From the NCBI GenBank assembly GCA_937951955.1, contig CALGAD010000146.1:1-24677 (forward strand): a stretch of 24,677 nucleotides of DNA, in the 5' to 3' direction. The translations under genes and the position numbers were made by a program. Numbering within the stretch: the stretch's first letter is position 1; each line of letters starts with the position of its first letter. A model generated the notes under the pieces. The model was given only the letters and a program-made list of their open reading frames with translations. It ran no database searches and had not been told where the DNA came from. Origin of the DNA: an uncultured Bacillaceae bacterium (GTDB lineage Bacteria > Bacillota > Bacilli > Bacillales > Caldibacillaceae). This document shows, piece after piece, positions 14,431 to 22,403 of this stretch.

Positions 14431-16038
14431 GTGAATAACAGATTTATGCGAGCGATGCAGCGCTTTGGTGGTGCAATGTTTACCCCGGTTCTGTTCTTCA
14501 CTTATTCAGGGATCATCATTGCAATCAGTATTATTTTCACAAACCCATCGTTTTTCGGCAGTTTAGCTGAGCCAGACACATTTTGGTACAAATTCTGGAC
14601 TTTGATCCAAAATGGTGGCTGGACCATCTTCAACCAGATGGAACTGATTTTCGTTGCTGCGCTCCCCATTGGATTGGCTAAAAAAGCACAAGCACGTGCA
14701 GCCGTTGAATCCGTACTTATTTACTTAACTTTTAACTATTTTATTAACAGTATCCTCACCTTCTGGGGACCGGCATTCGGTGTCGACTTCTCCGTCGAGG
14801 TGGATTACGGTACTGGTTTAGATATGGTCGCCGGAATCAAAACCCTGGACACAAATATTCTCGGTGCCATCATCATTGCTTCCATTGCCGTCTGGATTCA
14901 TAACCGCTTCTTCGAAAAGAAGTTACCAGAATGGTTAGGGATTTTCCAGGGTTCACCACTCGTTGGAATGGTTGGCTTTGTATTCATGCTACCCGTTGCT
15001 TTAATCACTTGCTGGATCTGGCCAATTGTTCAGGAAGGAATTTTCAACTTACAAGGATTCATGGTTTCATCCGGTTTAGTTGGTGTCTGGATTTATAACT
15101 TCTTAAACCGTGTATTAATTCCTACAGGTTTACATCATTTCATCTGGATGCCATTCCTGTACGGACCTGCTGTAGTAGATGAAGGCCTTGTTAAGTACTG
15201 GCTCCAGCATTTGAGCGAATTTGCTCAGTCAACACAGCCGATTAAAGAATTATTCCCTGAAGGTGCCTTCATGATGTTTGGTCTCGAAAAAGTAATCGCA
15301 CCTTTCGGAATCGCAGCTGCTTTCTATATGACAGCAAAACCAGAGAAGAAAAAGCAAGTATTAGCTTTACTTATTCCGGCAGCATTAACAGCTGTTTTAA
15401 CAGGTATTACCGAACCATTTGAATTTACATTCTTGTTTGTTGCACCAGTATTATTTGTCATCTACGCCTTGATTTCAGCAACAATGAATACTTTAATGTA
15501 CGCTGTTGGTGTTTCTGGAAACTTTAATAGTGGTTTAATTGACTGGGTATCGCAAAACTGGCTCCCGTTATTCCAAAATCACTGGCCGACCTATTTGACC
15601 CAGATCGGTCTTGGATTGGTCTTTATTGTCATTTACTTCTTCGTGTTCAAGTTCTTAATCGAACGATACAATTTTGCAACACCCGGACGGGAACCTGATC
15701 ATGTAGAAACAAAACTTTATAGAAAAGCAGATTATAAGAAGAAAAAAGAATCGGAAGTTGCCGCTACAAAAGGCGAAGTCAATCAATTTACCGAAGCCGC
15801 AGCCATCTATCTAGAAGCTGTAGGCGGCAGAGATAATGTGCAAACGGTAAATAACTGTGCAACCCGTTTACGCCTGACCGTTAAGGATGAATCATTAGTG
15901 GCACCGGATGCAGATTTCAAAGCAGCAGGAGCCCACGGTGTCGTCCGGGATGGGAAGTCAGTTCAGATTATTGTTGGACTTTCTGTACCGCAAGTACGTG
16001 AAGAGTTCGAAAGACTGATGGATGTAGAAATTAAGTAA
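14431..16038 (+). CDS. malP: PTS maltose EIICB permease
   Basis: A 535-residue permease closely resembling B. subtilis MalP/GlvC, importing maltose as maltose-6'-phosphate. The EIIC domain includes RAMQRFGGAMFTPVLFF, the motif LAKKAQARA, AGIKTLDTNILGA, NRVLIPTGLHHFIWMPF and TGITEPFEFTFLFVAPVLF. EIIB has its phospho-cysteine at about C476 in NCATRLRLTVKD. There is no EIIA domain. I chose the GTG at 14431-14433, 8 nt after AAGGCGG; an in-frame GTG at 14422 overlaps that ribosome site, and an ATG at 14446 is also possible. It is first in the cluster malP-malA-malR-orf-crr, whereas B. subtilis has malA-malR-malP. Confidence 0.94.
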   Translation: MNNRFMRAMQRFGGAMFTPVLFFTYSGIIIAISIIFTNPSFFGSLAEPDTFWYKFWTLIQNGGWTIFNQMELIFVAALPIGLAKKAQARAAVESVLIYLTFNYFINSILTFWGPAFGVDFSVEVDYGTGLDMVAGIKTLDTNILGAIIIASIAVWIHNRFFEKKLPEWLGIFQGSPLVGMVGFVFMLPVALITCWIWPIVQEGIFNLQGFMVSSGLVGVWIYNFLNRVLIPTGLHHFIWMPFLYGPAVVDEGLVKYWLQHLSEFAQSTQPIKELFPEGAFMMFGLEKVIAPFGIAAAFYMTAKPEKKKQVLALLIPAALTAVLTGITEPFEFTFLFVAPVLFVIYALISATMNTLMYAVGVSGNFNSGLIDWVSQNWLPLFQNHWPTYLTQIGLGLVFIVIYFFVFKFLIERYNFATPGREPDHVETKLYRKADYKKKKESEVAATKGEVNQFTEAAAIYLEAVGGRDNVQTVNNCATRLRLTVKDESLVAPDADFKAAGAHGVVRDGKSVQIIVGLSVPQVREEFERLMDVEIK

Positions 16039-16049
16039 TCAGCATCAAA

Positions 16050-16084
16050 CTTTAGGTAGGCGGGCCATCCCCGTCTGCCTAAAG
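16050..16084 (+). repeat. intergenic hairpin between malP and malA
   Basis: CTTTAGGTAGGCGGG (16050-16064) pairs with CCCGTCTGCCTAAAG (16070-16084), a 15-bp stem including two G-T pairs. It is followed by ATACAAAAATAT, not a T-run, so it is more likely an mRNA stabiliser or processing site than a full terminator. Confidence 0.6.
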
Positions 16085-16150
16085 ATACAAAAATATATAA
16101 GGAAACAACTGTAATAAAAAATATAAATTTAAATATCGAGGTGGATTTGC

Positions 16151-17470
16151 ATGAAGAAATTTTCAGTAGTCATCGCAGGTGGAGGTAGTACGTATACTCC
16201 GGGAATCATTTTGACTCTATTAAATAACCTGGATCGCTTTCCTGTCCGTCAAATTAAATTATACGATAATGACGGCGACAGACAAAAAATCATTGCCGAT
16301 GCGGTAGAAGTCATTATTAAAGAAAAAGCACCGGAAATCAATTTTGTCGCAACAACCGATCCGGAAGAAGGCTTTACCGATGTGGACTTTGTCATGGCAC
16401 AAATTCGTGTCGGTAAATATGAAATGCGCGATAAAGATGAAAAAATCCCGCTCAAATACGGTGTCGTCGGTCAAGAAACTTGCGGACCGGGCGGAATTGC
16501 CTACGGAATGCGCTCCATTGGTGGCGTATTAGAAATCATCGATTATATGGAAAAATATTCTCCGGATGCCTGGATGCTCAACTATTCCAATCCAGCTGCA
16601 ATTGTCGCCGAAGCAACAAGAAGATTACGTCCGAATTCTAAAGTATTAAATATTTGCGACATGCCGATCGCAATCCAAAATAACATGGCTAAAATTCTCG
16701 GCTTGAACAACTATAAAGATATGGTCGTGCGCTACTACGGATTAAACCACTTCGGCTGGTGGACATCCATTCGCGATAAAGAAGGCAATGATTTAATGCC
16801 GAAACTGAAAGAATATGTGAAAGAAAACGGCTATCTCCCACCGGGCGTGGAAATGGAAGAAAGCTGGAAACAAACGTTCTTAAAAGCAAGAGACGTGCAA
16901 AAACTTGATCCAGATACATTACCGAACACCTACTTAAAATATTACTTCTTCCCGGATTACGTTGTGGAAACAAGCGATCCGAACCATACCCGGGTGGACG
17001 AAATTAAAGCCCATCGCGAAAAGATGGTCTTTGAAATGTGCCGAAAGATTGCTGAACAACAGTCAACAGAAGGATTCCACTTTGACATCTCCGATGACCA
17101 TGCTGGCTACATCATTGATTTAGCTACAGCAATCGCCTATAACACCCATGAACGAATGCTCGTCATCGTGGAAAATAATGGTGCCATTGAAAACTTTGAT
17201 CCAACTGCAATGGTGGAAATCCCTTGCATCATCGGCTCCAATGGACCTGAACCGCTCTCAATTGGTAAAATTCCAAGATTCCAAAAAGGTTTAATGGAGC
17301 AGCAAGTTGCTGTTGAAAAATTAGTCGTCGATGCCTGGATTGAAGGATCTTACCAAAAACTATGGCAAGCTTTAACACTTTCCAAGACCGTCCCCAGTGC
17401 TACTGTTGCTAAACAAATTTTAGACGACTTGATCGAGGCAAATAAAGGATACTGGCCAGAACTGCGTTAG
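16151..17470 (+). CDS. malA: 6-phospho-alpha-glucosidase (GH4), maltose-6'-phosphate hydrolase
   Basis: A 439-residue family 4 glycosidase, close to B. subtilis MalA/GlvA in length and sequence. It cleaves maltose-6'-phosphate to glucose and glucose-6-phosphate in the cytosol, using NAD and a divalent metal through a redox-elimination mechanism. Visible motifs are the NAD-binding GGGSTYTPG (10-18), the family signature QETCGPGG (108-115), NYSNPAA (144-150), metal ligands C169 in NICDMP and H200 in GLNHFGWW, and VENNGAI. The start is ATG with GAGGTGG upstream. It lies 112 bp after malP, with a hairpin between, and is followed by a terminator before malR. It handles the product of MalP, which supports the function of both. 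Confidence 0.97.
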   Translation: MKKFSVVIAGGGSTYTPGIILTLLNNLDRFPVRQIKLYDNDGDRQKIIADAVEVIIKEKAPEINFVATTDPEEGFTDVDFVMAQIRVGKYEMRDKDEKIPLKYGVVGQETCGPGGIAYGMRSIGGVLEIIDYMEKYSPDAWMLNYSNPAAIVAEATRRLRPNSKVLNICDMPIAIQNNMAKILGLNNYKDMVVRYYGLNHFGWWTSIRDKEGNDLMPKLKEYVKENGYLPPGVEMEESWKQTFLKARDVQKLDPDTLPNTYLKYYFFPDYVVETSDPNHTRVDEIKAHREKMVFEMCRKIAEQQSTEGFHFDISDDHAGYIIDLATAIAYNTHERMLVIVENNGAIENFDPTAMVEIPCIIGSNGPEPLSIGKIPRFQKGLMEQQVAVEKLVVDAWIEGSYQKLWQALTLSKTVPSATVAKQILDDLIEANKGYWPELR

Positions 17471-17511
17471 TAGAAAAATAGCTATTTACCATTTACATCC
17501 TCATCAAGTGA

Positions 17512-17566
17512 AGAATATCCTGTTATGCAAGATAACAGGATATTCTCTTCCATTTTTTAGTATAAT
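17512..17566 (+). terminator. terminator after malA, overlapping a possible malR promoter
   Basis: AGAATATCCTGTTAT (17512-17526) pairs perfectly with ATAACAGGATATTCT (17532-17546) around a 5-nt loop, followed by CTTCCATTTTTT. A TATAAT -10 box follows at 17561-17566 with no clear -35, so malR may have a weak promoter of its own, besides read-through. Confidence 0.85.
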
Positions 17567-17599
17567 TAAGCTAAGTCCAGCGTATGAGGAGGTAAATGG

Positions 17600-18373
17600 A
17601 TGGAATTAATCGCTCTGCTCAACAAACATTATGACAAATTAAATGAAAACGATTTATACACATTGCGGTATATCCTGGACCATAAAAAGGAATGTTACGA
17701 TATCAGCATCACCCAGCTTGCCGAAAAAATTAATATGTCTCCATCATCGATTTTGCGCACAACCCAGAAGCTCGGCTTTTCTGGATACAGTGAATTTAAA
17801 TTCGCTCTCAAAAAAGAACTGGAAAATGAAATGATACATTCTCCAGTTAACGATGGACAAAACTATTTCGATTTATTAAACGAAAGTATTAATAATACGT
17901 TTAAACATTTTCATAATACGGATTTAAAAGCCATCATCGACCATATATACAATGCACGCAATGTTTTTATTTATGGAACTGGCTGGGCACAAAAATTAGC
18001 AGGCGAACAGTTGGTCAGATTATTTTTCAGTTGCAAACGACCGATGATTTTAGTCAACCATTATACCGAATTCAAATCGATGTTACCCAATTATACTAAA
18101 GACGATTTTATCATCTTCATTTCACTGAGTGGGAATACGGAACATATCGCTGAAAGTTTACGATTTTTAAAATTAAAGGAAATACCTACCCTCTCCATCA
18201 CGGATTTTAACAACAACCAATTAGCCACATTAGCCACATACAATTTATATTATCAATCTACGGAAATTGTAAAAATAACAAAAGATTCTTCGGTATCATT
18301 AGCAAGTTCAATGGCATCATTACAAGTATTATGTGAATTATTATATTTAAAATATGTGGAAACCATTTATTAA
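17600..18373 (+). CDS. malR: RpiR-family regulator of maltose utilisation
   Basis: A 257-residue RpiR-family protein, like B. subtilis MalR/GlvR. The helix-turn-helix domain occupies residues 1-77 (ISITQLAEKINMSPSSILRT at 35-54, then QKLGFSGYSEFK). A SIS domain follows, with FIYGTGWAQKLAGEQL from 123 and ISLSGNTEHI near 174. It presumably senses maltose-6'-phosphate or a related phosphosugar and controls malP-malA; in B. subtilis the orthologue activates. Candidate targets are the palindromes at 14260-14273 and 14367-14376. The start is ATG with GAGGAGG upstream. It is followed 20 bp later by the unknown membrane gene. Confidence 0.94.
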   Translation: MELIALLNKHYDKLNENDLYTLRYILDHKKECYDISITQLAEKINMSPSSILRTTQKLGFSGYSEFKFALKKELENEMIHSPVNDGQNYFDLLNESINNTFKHFHNTDLKAIIDHIYNARNVFIYGTGWAQKLAGEQLVRLFFSCKRPMILVNHYTEFKSMLPNYTKDDFIIFISLSGNTEHIAESLRFLKLKEIPTLSITDFNNNQLATLATYNLYYQSTEIVKITKDSSVSLASSMASLQVLCELLYLKYVETIY

Positions 18374-18393
18374 AAGGATAAGAGGTCATTCAT

Positions 18394-18888
18394 ATGAAAA
18401 CGGTGATGAATCATATTTTATTCCCTTTTGCAACGACAAAACGTTCCTACAACATATTACTTTCTGTTGTGAGTTTAGCTCCGGTATTATACTCTATTTA
18501 TATTTTTCTAACAATGGGAAAAGACGACATCACATTCCCGGAATTTTTACAGCAAAATTCCTGGAATAGTATTTTATTCCTGGCAGTTTTGCTTAATCTA
18601 GCCTGGTTATATATCCTCTTTAAAATTCATCCCGGGGTTGAAAATCAGCATCGTGATGATTATACTGGTTTTATACTCTGGATCTTCTTCATTTCACAAA
18701 TAATGGTAACAAACATTTTACTGGCGGTAATTAGCGGGATTGTCCTTTACAAAATGAAAGTTAAACTTTGGCAAGTTCTAAATACAAAAACCATGTTTAA
18801 ACAAAAAATATTAACGTTTATGGCACTATCCTTGCTCTTATTTTCGCTTATTTGTGGTTACGCTTTCATCCAGATGACTCTATCATAA
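18394..18888 (+). CDS. unrecognised four-helix membrane protein in the maltose cluster
   Basis: A 164-residue protein I cannot assign to a family. It has four hydrophobic segments, near residues 22-42 (ILLSVVSLAPVLYSIYIFL), 60-78 (SILFLAVLLNLAWLYILF), 92-117 (FILWIFFISQIMVTNILLAVISGIVL) and 140-161 (LTFMALSLLLFSLICGYAFI). A short basic N-terminus precedes the first. No signal peptide, catalytic motif or ligand site is evident. The start is ATG with AGAGGT 8 nt upstream. It sits 20 bp after malR and 26 bp before the EIIA gene, so all three are almost certainly one transcript. A role linked to PTS sugar uptake or its regulation is inferred from position only. Confidence 0.88.
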   Translation: MKTVMNHILFPFATTKRSYNILLSVVSLAPVLYSIYIFLTMGKDDITFPEFLQQNSWNSILFLAVLLNLAWLYILFKIHPGVENQHRDDYTGFILWIFFISQIMVTNILLAVISGIVLYKMKVKLWQVLNTKTMFKQKILTFMALSLLLFSLICGYAFIQMTLS

Positions 18889-18914
18889 AACTGCATCGCT
18901 TAGGAGGAAATGTT

Positions 18915-19421
18915 ATGTTTAAAAAGTTATTTAGAAAAAATAAACCCGCGACCGTTGATATTGTAGCGCCTGTTACCGGACGCTATGTGAATTTAAGTGA
19001 AGTACCCGATCCCGTATTTTCCGGAAAAATGATGGGCGATGGGGTGGCCATACAGCCGGAGGGTGCGAAAACCGTCGTTGTCGCACCGGTATCAGGAAAA
19101 ATTATGATGCTAGCCGATTCGTATCATGCTGTTGGAATTAAAGATGACAATGGTGTAGAGATTCTCGTCCATGTCGGTCTCGATACGGTTGAGTTAAAAG
19201 GAAAAGGATTTAAACCTCTAGTTTCTGCTGATGATGAAGTAAAAGCAGGACAACCACTGATCGAAGTTGATTTACAAACGATTGAAGAAAGTGGAAAAAA
19301 TACTGTCATTCCCGTTGTTGTAACCAATCAAGAAGAAAAGCAATACCGTTTAATTCATAACGAACAAGAGACCGTTCAGGCGGGAACGACAACCATCTAT
19401 TCCGTTGAGCTAACAAAATAG
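18915..19421 (+). CDS. crr: free-standing PTS EIIA, glucose type
   Basis: A 168-residue EIIA-Glc/Crr-type protein. It passes phosphate from HPr to EIIB domains in the cytosol. The conserved histidines are H71 (YHAVGI) and the phosphorylated H86 in EILVHVGLDTVELKGKGF. APVTGRYVNLSEVPDPVFSGKMMGDG (first 20: residues 18-37) is the standard EIIA start. I chose the ATG at 18915, 7 nt after GGAGG; a frame extension to 18852 would overlap the preceding gene. It closes the maltose cluster. MalP has no EIIA domain, so this protein is its likely partner, and perhaps also that of the other two EIIA-less permeases in the window. Confidence 0.95.
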   Translation: MFKKLFRKNKPATVDIVAPVTGRYVNLSEVPDPVFSGKMMGDGVAIQPEGAKTVVVAPVSGKIMMLADSYHAVGIKDDNGVEILVHVGLDTVELKGKGFKPLVSADDEVKAGQPLIEVDLQTIEESGKNTVIPVVVTNQEEKQYRLIHNEQETVQAGTTTIYSVELTK

Positions 19422-19446
19422 TATCCAAACAAAACTTTCATGAAGT

Positions 19447-19492
19447 AAAAACCCGAAACGTACTCCACTATTAGGATTCGTGTCGGGTTTTT
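19447..19492. terminator. bidirectional terminator after the maltose cluster
   Basis: AAAAACCCGA (19447-19456) pairs with TCGGGTTTTT (19483-19492), with an inner ACG/CGT extension after one mismatch. It has Ts on both strands and lies between the convergent crr and DUF4349 genes. Confidence 0.88.
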
Positions 19493-19502
19493 CAATATGT
19501 GT

Positions 19503-20459
19503 TTATTCTTTTTTTGGCGGTAGGTTATCCTTTTGTTTTGTAAGTTTTCTTACGATTAATATCGTGATCAAAGCGATCACTCCTAAGAGGAGAAAAATCG
19601 GCAAATTACCGATCACAAAAACGATGAAGAACGAGAAGGCTTGAAGGATGAGATTAATACTTTTCTTAAACTGTTCAACGGTTTTCTCCCACGTATTCAA
19701 CTCCTCATTCAAGCCGCTTATTTCCACACTCTTCTCATCAATGCGAACCGTGACCGTTGCCATATCGACGCGATTTTCCAGGTAGCGCATCCGTCCTGTC
19801 AACGACTCAATTTTTTCCTGCACATTTGCCAGGTCTTCCGATATCTTCAATAAGTCCTCGGTTTTTTCTGCTTGCTCCATAAACTCTAAAAGGCGACTTT
19901 CCTGAACCCGTAACGATTTCAGCCGAGATTCGAGATCGACATATTCTTCGGTAACATCCTGCCCGGTCACTTCACGAGATAGGACTTCATTTCCAGCTCC
20001 CTCAACAAATTGTAAAAAGGAAGAAAATTTTTCCTGGGGCACGCGAACCGTTAATTGCCCTTGCCGGGTATTATCCCCCACCAAATACGTCGAAGAATGG
20101 GCCACATAGCCGCCACTTTCCACTACTTGTTGCGTGATTTTCTCCATCGTTTCGTGCAAATTTTTTGTCCGGATATGGATATCTGCTGTATAAATAATCA
20201 TTTGCTCAGGACTATCTGGCACTTGTTCCGTGGTGCCCGTTTCTTGTTCCGGACTCCGATCTTCCCCGACGATCTCGGCGTCTGTCAAATTGTCCTCCGC
20301 AGCTTCATCCGGTGCCCGATTATAATATCCGGTATCATGTTCAACGACTTCTACTTCGGTAGAACCACTCTCCGTATTTTGCCTATCCCCATCACTTGAA
20401 CAGGCAAAAAGAGAAAACGCCAAAATAACACTGATGAATAAGAATATGAGTTTTTTCAC
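19503..20459 (-). CDS. DUF4349 lipoprotein
   Basis: A 318-residue membrane-anchored lipoprotein. A signal peptide (1-19) ends in the lipobox LFAC, with lipidation at C20. Residues 21-85 are an acidic, disordered linker. The DUF4349 domain follows: MIIYTADIHIRTKNLHE, GQLTVRVPQEKF, REVTGQDVTEEYVDLESRL, then a coiled coil (about 175-225) and TVRIDEKSV. A C-terminal membrane helix (about 272-305) ends in a basic tail. Function of the family is unknown. The start is GTG (20457-20459), 6 nt after GGGGGG; an in-frame TTG one codon earlier is too close to that site. It converges with the maltose cluster. Confidence 0.92.
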   Translation of the reverse strand: MKKLIFLFISVILAFSLFACSSDGDRQNTESGSTEVEVVEHDTGYYNRAPDEAAEDNLTDAEIVGEDRSPEQETGTTEQVPDSPEQMIIYTADIHIRTKNLHETMEKITQQVVESGGYVAHSSTYLVGDNTRQGQLTVRVPQEKFSSFLQFVEGAGNEVLSREVTGQDVTEEYVDLESRLKSLRVQESRLLEFMEQAEKTEDLLKISEDLANVQEKIESLTGRMRYLENRVDMATVTVRIDEKSVEISGLNEELNTWEKTVEQFKKSINLILQAFSFFIVFVIGNLPIFLLLGVIALITILIVRKLTKQKDNLPPKKE

Positions 20460-20574
20460 CAATTGCCCCCCAATCCTTTCCCTTTCATGCTATTGGACGG
20501 TTTACAAAAAAATAAGTTACACCGCCCGTTAAGCATTCATGGCAAAGTGACTTTTGGGGCAATTTCCCAGGTGC

Positions 20575-21192
20575 TCAGTCGAAATATACGGGATGACCCG
20601 GAGAATTGATACTTTTAAAAATGAGCTCTAGCTGGGATTCCGTAACTCGCGACTTCGATAGTGGCGGGATCTCATTTTCCGCGAAAAATTGCACATCCCG
20701 GGTTTCTAACCCCGGTGTAAGACTGCCCCCAAGAATTTCACACAGGATAAACATTTTATAAACATGATACGGTGACGGGGGATGAGGATGCTTCTTTTTA
20801 TCGAAAACAGCTAATAGTCGAGTTGCCTGAACATCCAGTCCAGCTTCTTCTTTTACTTCTTTCGCGGCAACTTCCCCCGGGGATAAACCGATATCTGCCC
20901 AACCACCAGGCAATGACCAGGCGTTATCGCTTTTTTCGCGAACGAGCAAAACTTTGTGATCTTTTACCACGACAGCGCGAATATCGACCTTTGGTGTCGC
21001 ATATCCCGTCTCCTTCGCAAACAAATTCTTAATTTTCTTCTCCTCAACGTCCGTATAATGGTTCATGATTTCAATACTTATCTTTCGAATCGCTTCGAAT
21101 CGTTCAATATCAAAGGGATCTTTCGAATATGTTAATCCCGTTTGGGCAATCGCCTGGAGTTGCTTCGCCCATTCCAGCCATTTCGGTTCCAT
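20575..21192 (-). CDS. Nudix hydrolase with Nudix_N domain (ADP-ribose pyrophosphatase-like)
   Basis: A 205-residue protein. Residues 1-60 match the helical Nudix_N domain (WLEWAKQLQAIAQTGLTYSK). The Nudix fold follows, with PGGWADIGLSPGEVAAKEVKEEAGL at about 95-119 (first 20 given by position). The catalytic EVKEEAG part is intact; the first Glu of the GX5E element is Leu here, as happens in this subgroup. Such enzymes hydrolyse nucleoside-diphosphate derivatives such as ADP-ribose or CDP-choline; the substrate is not certain. The start is ATG with GGTGGTGAC upstream. It lies between the DUF4349 and EamA genes on the same strand, with gaps of about 115 and 77 bp. Confidence 0.92.
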   Translation of the reverse strand: MEPKWLEWAKQLQAIAQTGLTYSKDPFDIERFEAIRKISIEIMNHYTDVEEKKIKNLFAKETGYATPKVDIRAVVVKDHKVLLVREKSDNAWSLPGGWADIGLSPGEVAAKEVKEEAGLDVQATRLLAVFDKKKHPHPPSPYHVYKMFILCEILGGSLTPGLETRDVQFFAENEIPPLSKSRVTESQLELIFKSINSPGHPVYFD

Positions 21193-21269
21193 TCAAGTCA
21201 CCACCATTTTCCACGTGAAGTAAAGCGTTCTGCTACGCTAACAACAAAATAACTTTACGCTCTCATTTT

Positions 21270-22163
21270 CTACATTATTTCTTTTTTCGCGGGTTTGGCA
21301 ACTTTTCGCGGCTTGATCTCGCTAATTAAAGTAGAACCGAGAATAAGAATTCCTCCTGCAATTTGTAAAAAGGTGATACTTTCACTTAGAAGCATCGCGG
21401 ACATAAATACGGCGGAAATCGGGTCGATATAGCTCATAACTGCCACTGTTTGCGCGCTTAATTTCGGAAGTACAGAAAAGTAAACTAAATAAGCAACACC
21501 CGTATGAAACAATCCGACAATAAGCATGAGGATAAAGGATGTGGCATCCAGGCCGGAAACAGAGATATTTTCTGTAAACCATACATATGGGAAAAGTACT
21601 AATGTTGCCATAACTAACTGCACCGTTGTCCGCTCAAAACTATCCATATTTTTAATAAATTGATTGATTAAAATAACACTGGCATACAGGGTGGCCGCTA
21701 ACAAACCGTAGCCTACTCCGGTTACATGTTGATAATCACCACTTACACCGACCCCTGGATTAATAACTAGATAGAGTCCGGCAAGCGCTGCTACTATGGA
21801 AATTCCCTTTTTCACCGTCCATTTTTCTTTCAGTATGTAAGGCGCAAGTAACATGACAAATACCGGGGCGAAATAATAACTTAATGTGGCATTCGCCACC
21901 GTCGTATACCGGTACGCTTCAAAAAGAAAAATCCAATTAAAGCCCATGGCACCACCGGATATAATAAGAAGTAGAAGATTCCGTTTTGTCGCGTGCAATT
22001 GGAATGACTTTTTGAGAAAGATACTGGCAAAAATGATGACGAGACTGCCGATGGCCCCGCGAAAGAGGGCAATTTCACTCGATGAGAGATTAATATTTTT
22101 TACAAATAAACCGATGGAGCCAAAAGTAAGCATGACTAAAATAAAACCGAGTTTTTCTCGCAT
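21270..22163 (-). CDS. EamA/DMT-superfamily membrane exporter
   Basis: A 297-residue protein with about ten membrane helices in two EamA repeats, the drug/metabolite transporter plan. FGSIGLFVKNINLSSSEIA and FRGAIGSL near the N-terminus, NWIFLFEAYRYTTVANATLSYYFAPVFVML in repeat one, and YIDPISAVFMSAMLLSE in repeat two are typical signatures (long segments lie near residues 76-105). Members export amino acids, metabolites or drugs; the substrate is unknown. The C-terminus is basic. The start is ATG, 8 nt after GGAGG. A weak promoter and a Fur-like box lie upstream. Confidence 0.93.
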   Translation of the reverse strand: MREKLGFILVMLTFGSIGLFVKNINLSSSEIALFRGAIGSLVIIFASIFLKKSFQLHATKRNLLLLIISGGAMGFNWIFLFEAYRYTTVANATLSYYFAPVFVMLLAPYILKEKWTVKKGISIVAALAGLYLVINPGVGVSGDYQHVTGVGYGLLAATLYASVILINQFIKNMDSFERTTVQLVMATLVLFPYVWFTENISVSGLDATSFILMLIVGLFHTGVAYLVYFSVLPKLSAQTVAVMSYIDPISAVFMSAMLLSESITFLQIAGGILILGSTLISEIKPRKVAKPAKKEIM

Positions 22164-22195
22164 TCCCCCACCCTCCTCAACATCTATTTCACAAT

Positions 22196-22223
22196 ATCAT
22201 ACCATATTGGTTTTTCTTTGGAA
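22196..22223 (-). promoter_or_regulatory. possible promoter of the EamA gene
   Basis: On the minus strand TTCCAA (-35, 22218-22223) and TATGAT (-10, 22196-22201) are 16 bp apart, about 33 bp before the start codon. Confidence 0.35.
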
Positions 22224-22302
22224 GGCACATGTTATGAAAAAAATGGTAATTATTAAAATTTTAACGGTTTTTATCGAGATTGATTGATGCGTCATTCGAA
22301 GA

Positions 22303-22317
22303 ATAATGATTCTCATC
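22303..22317. promoter_or_regulatory. Fur/PerR-box-like sequence
   Basis: ATAATGATTCTCATC matches 13 of 15 bases of ATAATGATTATCATT, the core of the Fur-family box. It lies about 80 bp upstream of the possible EamA -35, between that gene and the MCP terminator. Confidence 0.3.
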
Positions 22318-22334
22318 AGTCTTTTTGTTCAAAA

Positions 22335-22368
22335 GAAAAAGGCGGTAGCATCATCACACTACCACCTT
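22335..22368 (-). terminator. terminator of the chemotaxis receptor gene
   Basis: On the minus strand AAGGTGGTAG (22368-22359) pairs with CTACCGCCTT (22348-22339), with one G-T pair, and is followed by TTTTTC-type T-rich sequence. It starts 36 bp after the MCP stop codon. Confidence 0.87.
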
Positions 22369-22403
22369 AATTGATAAGAAGTCCATCTATTTTTTTGTAA
22401 ATA

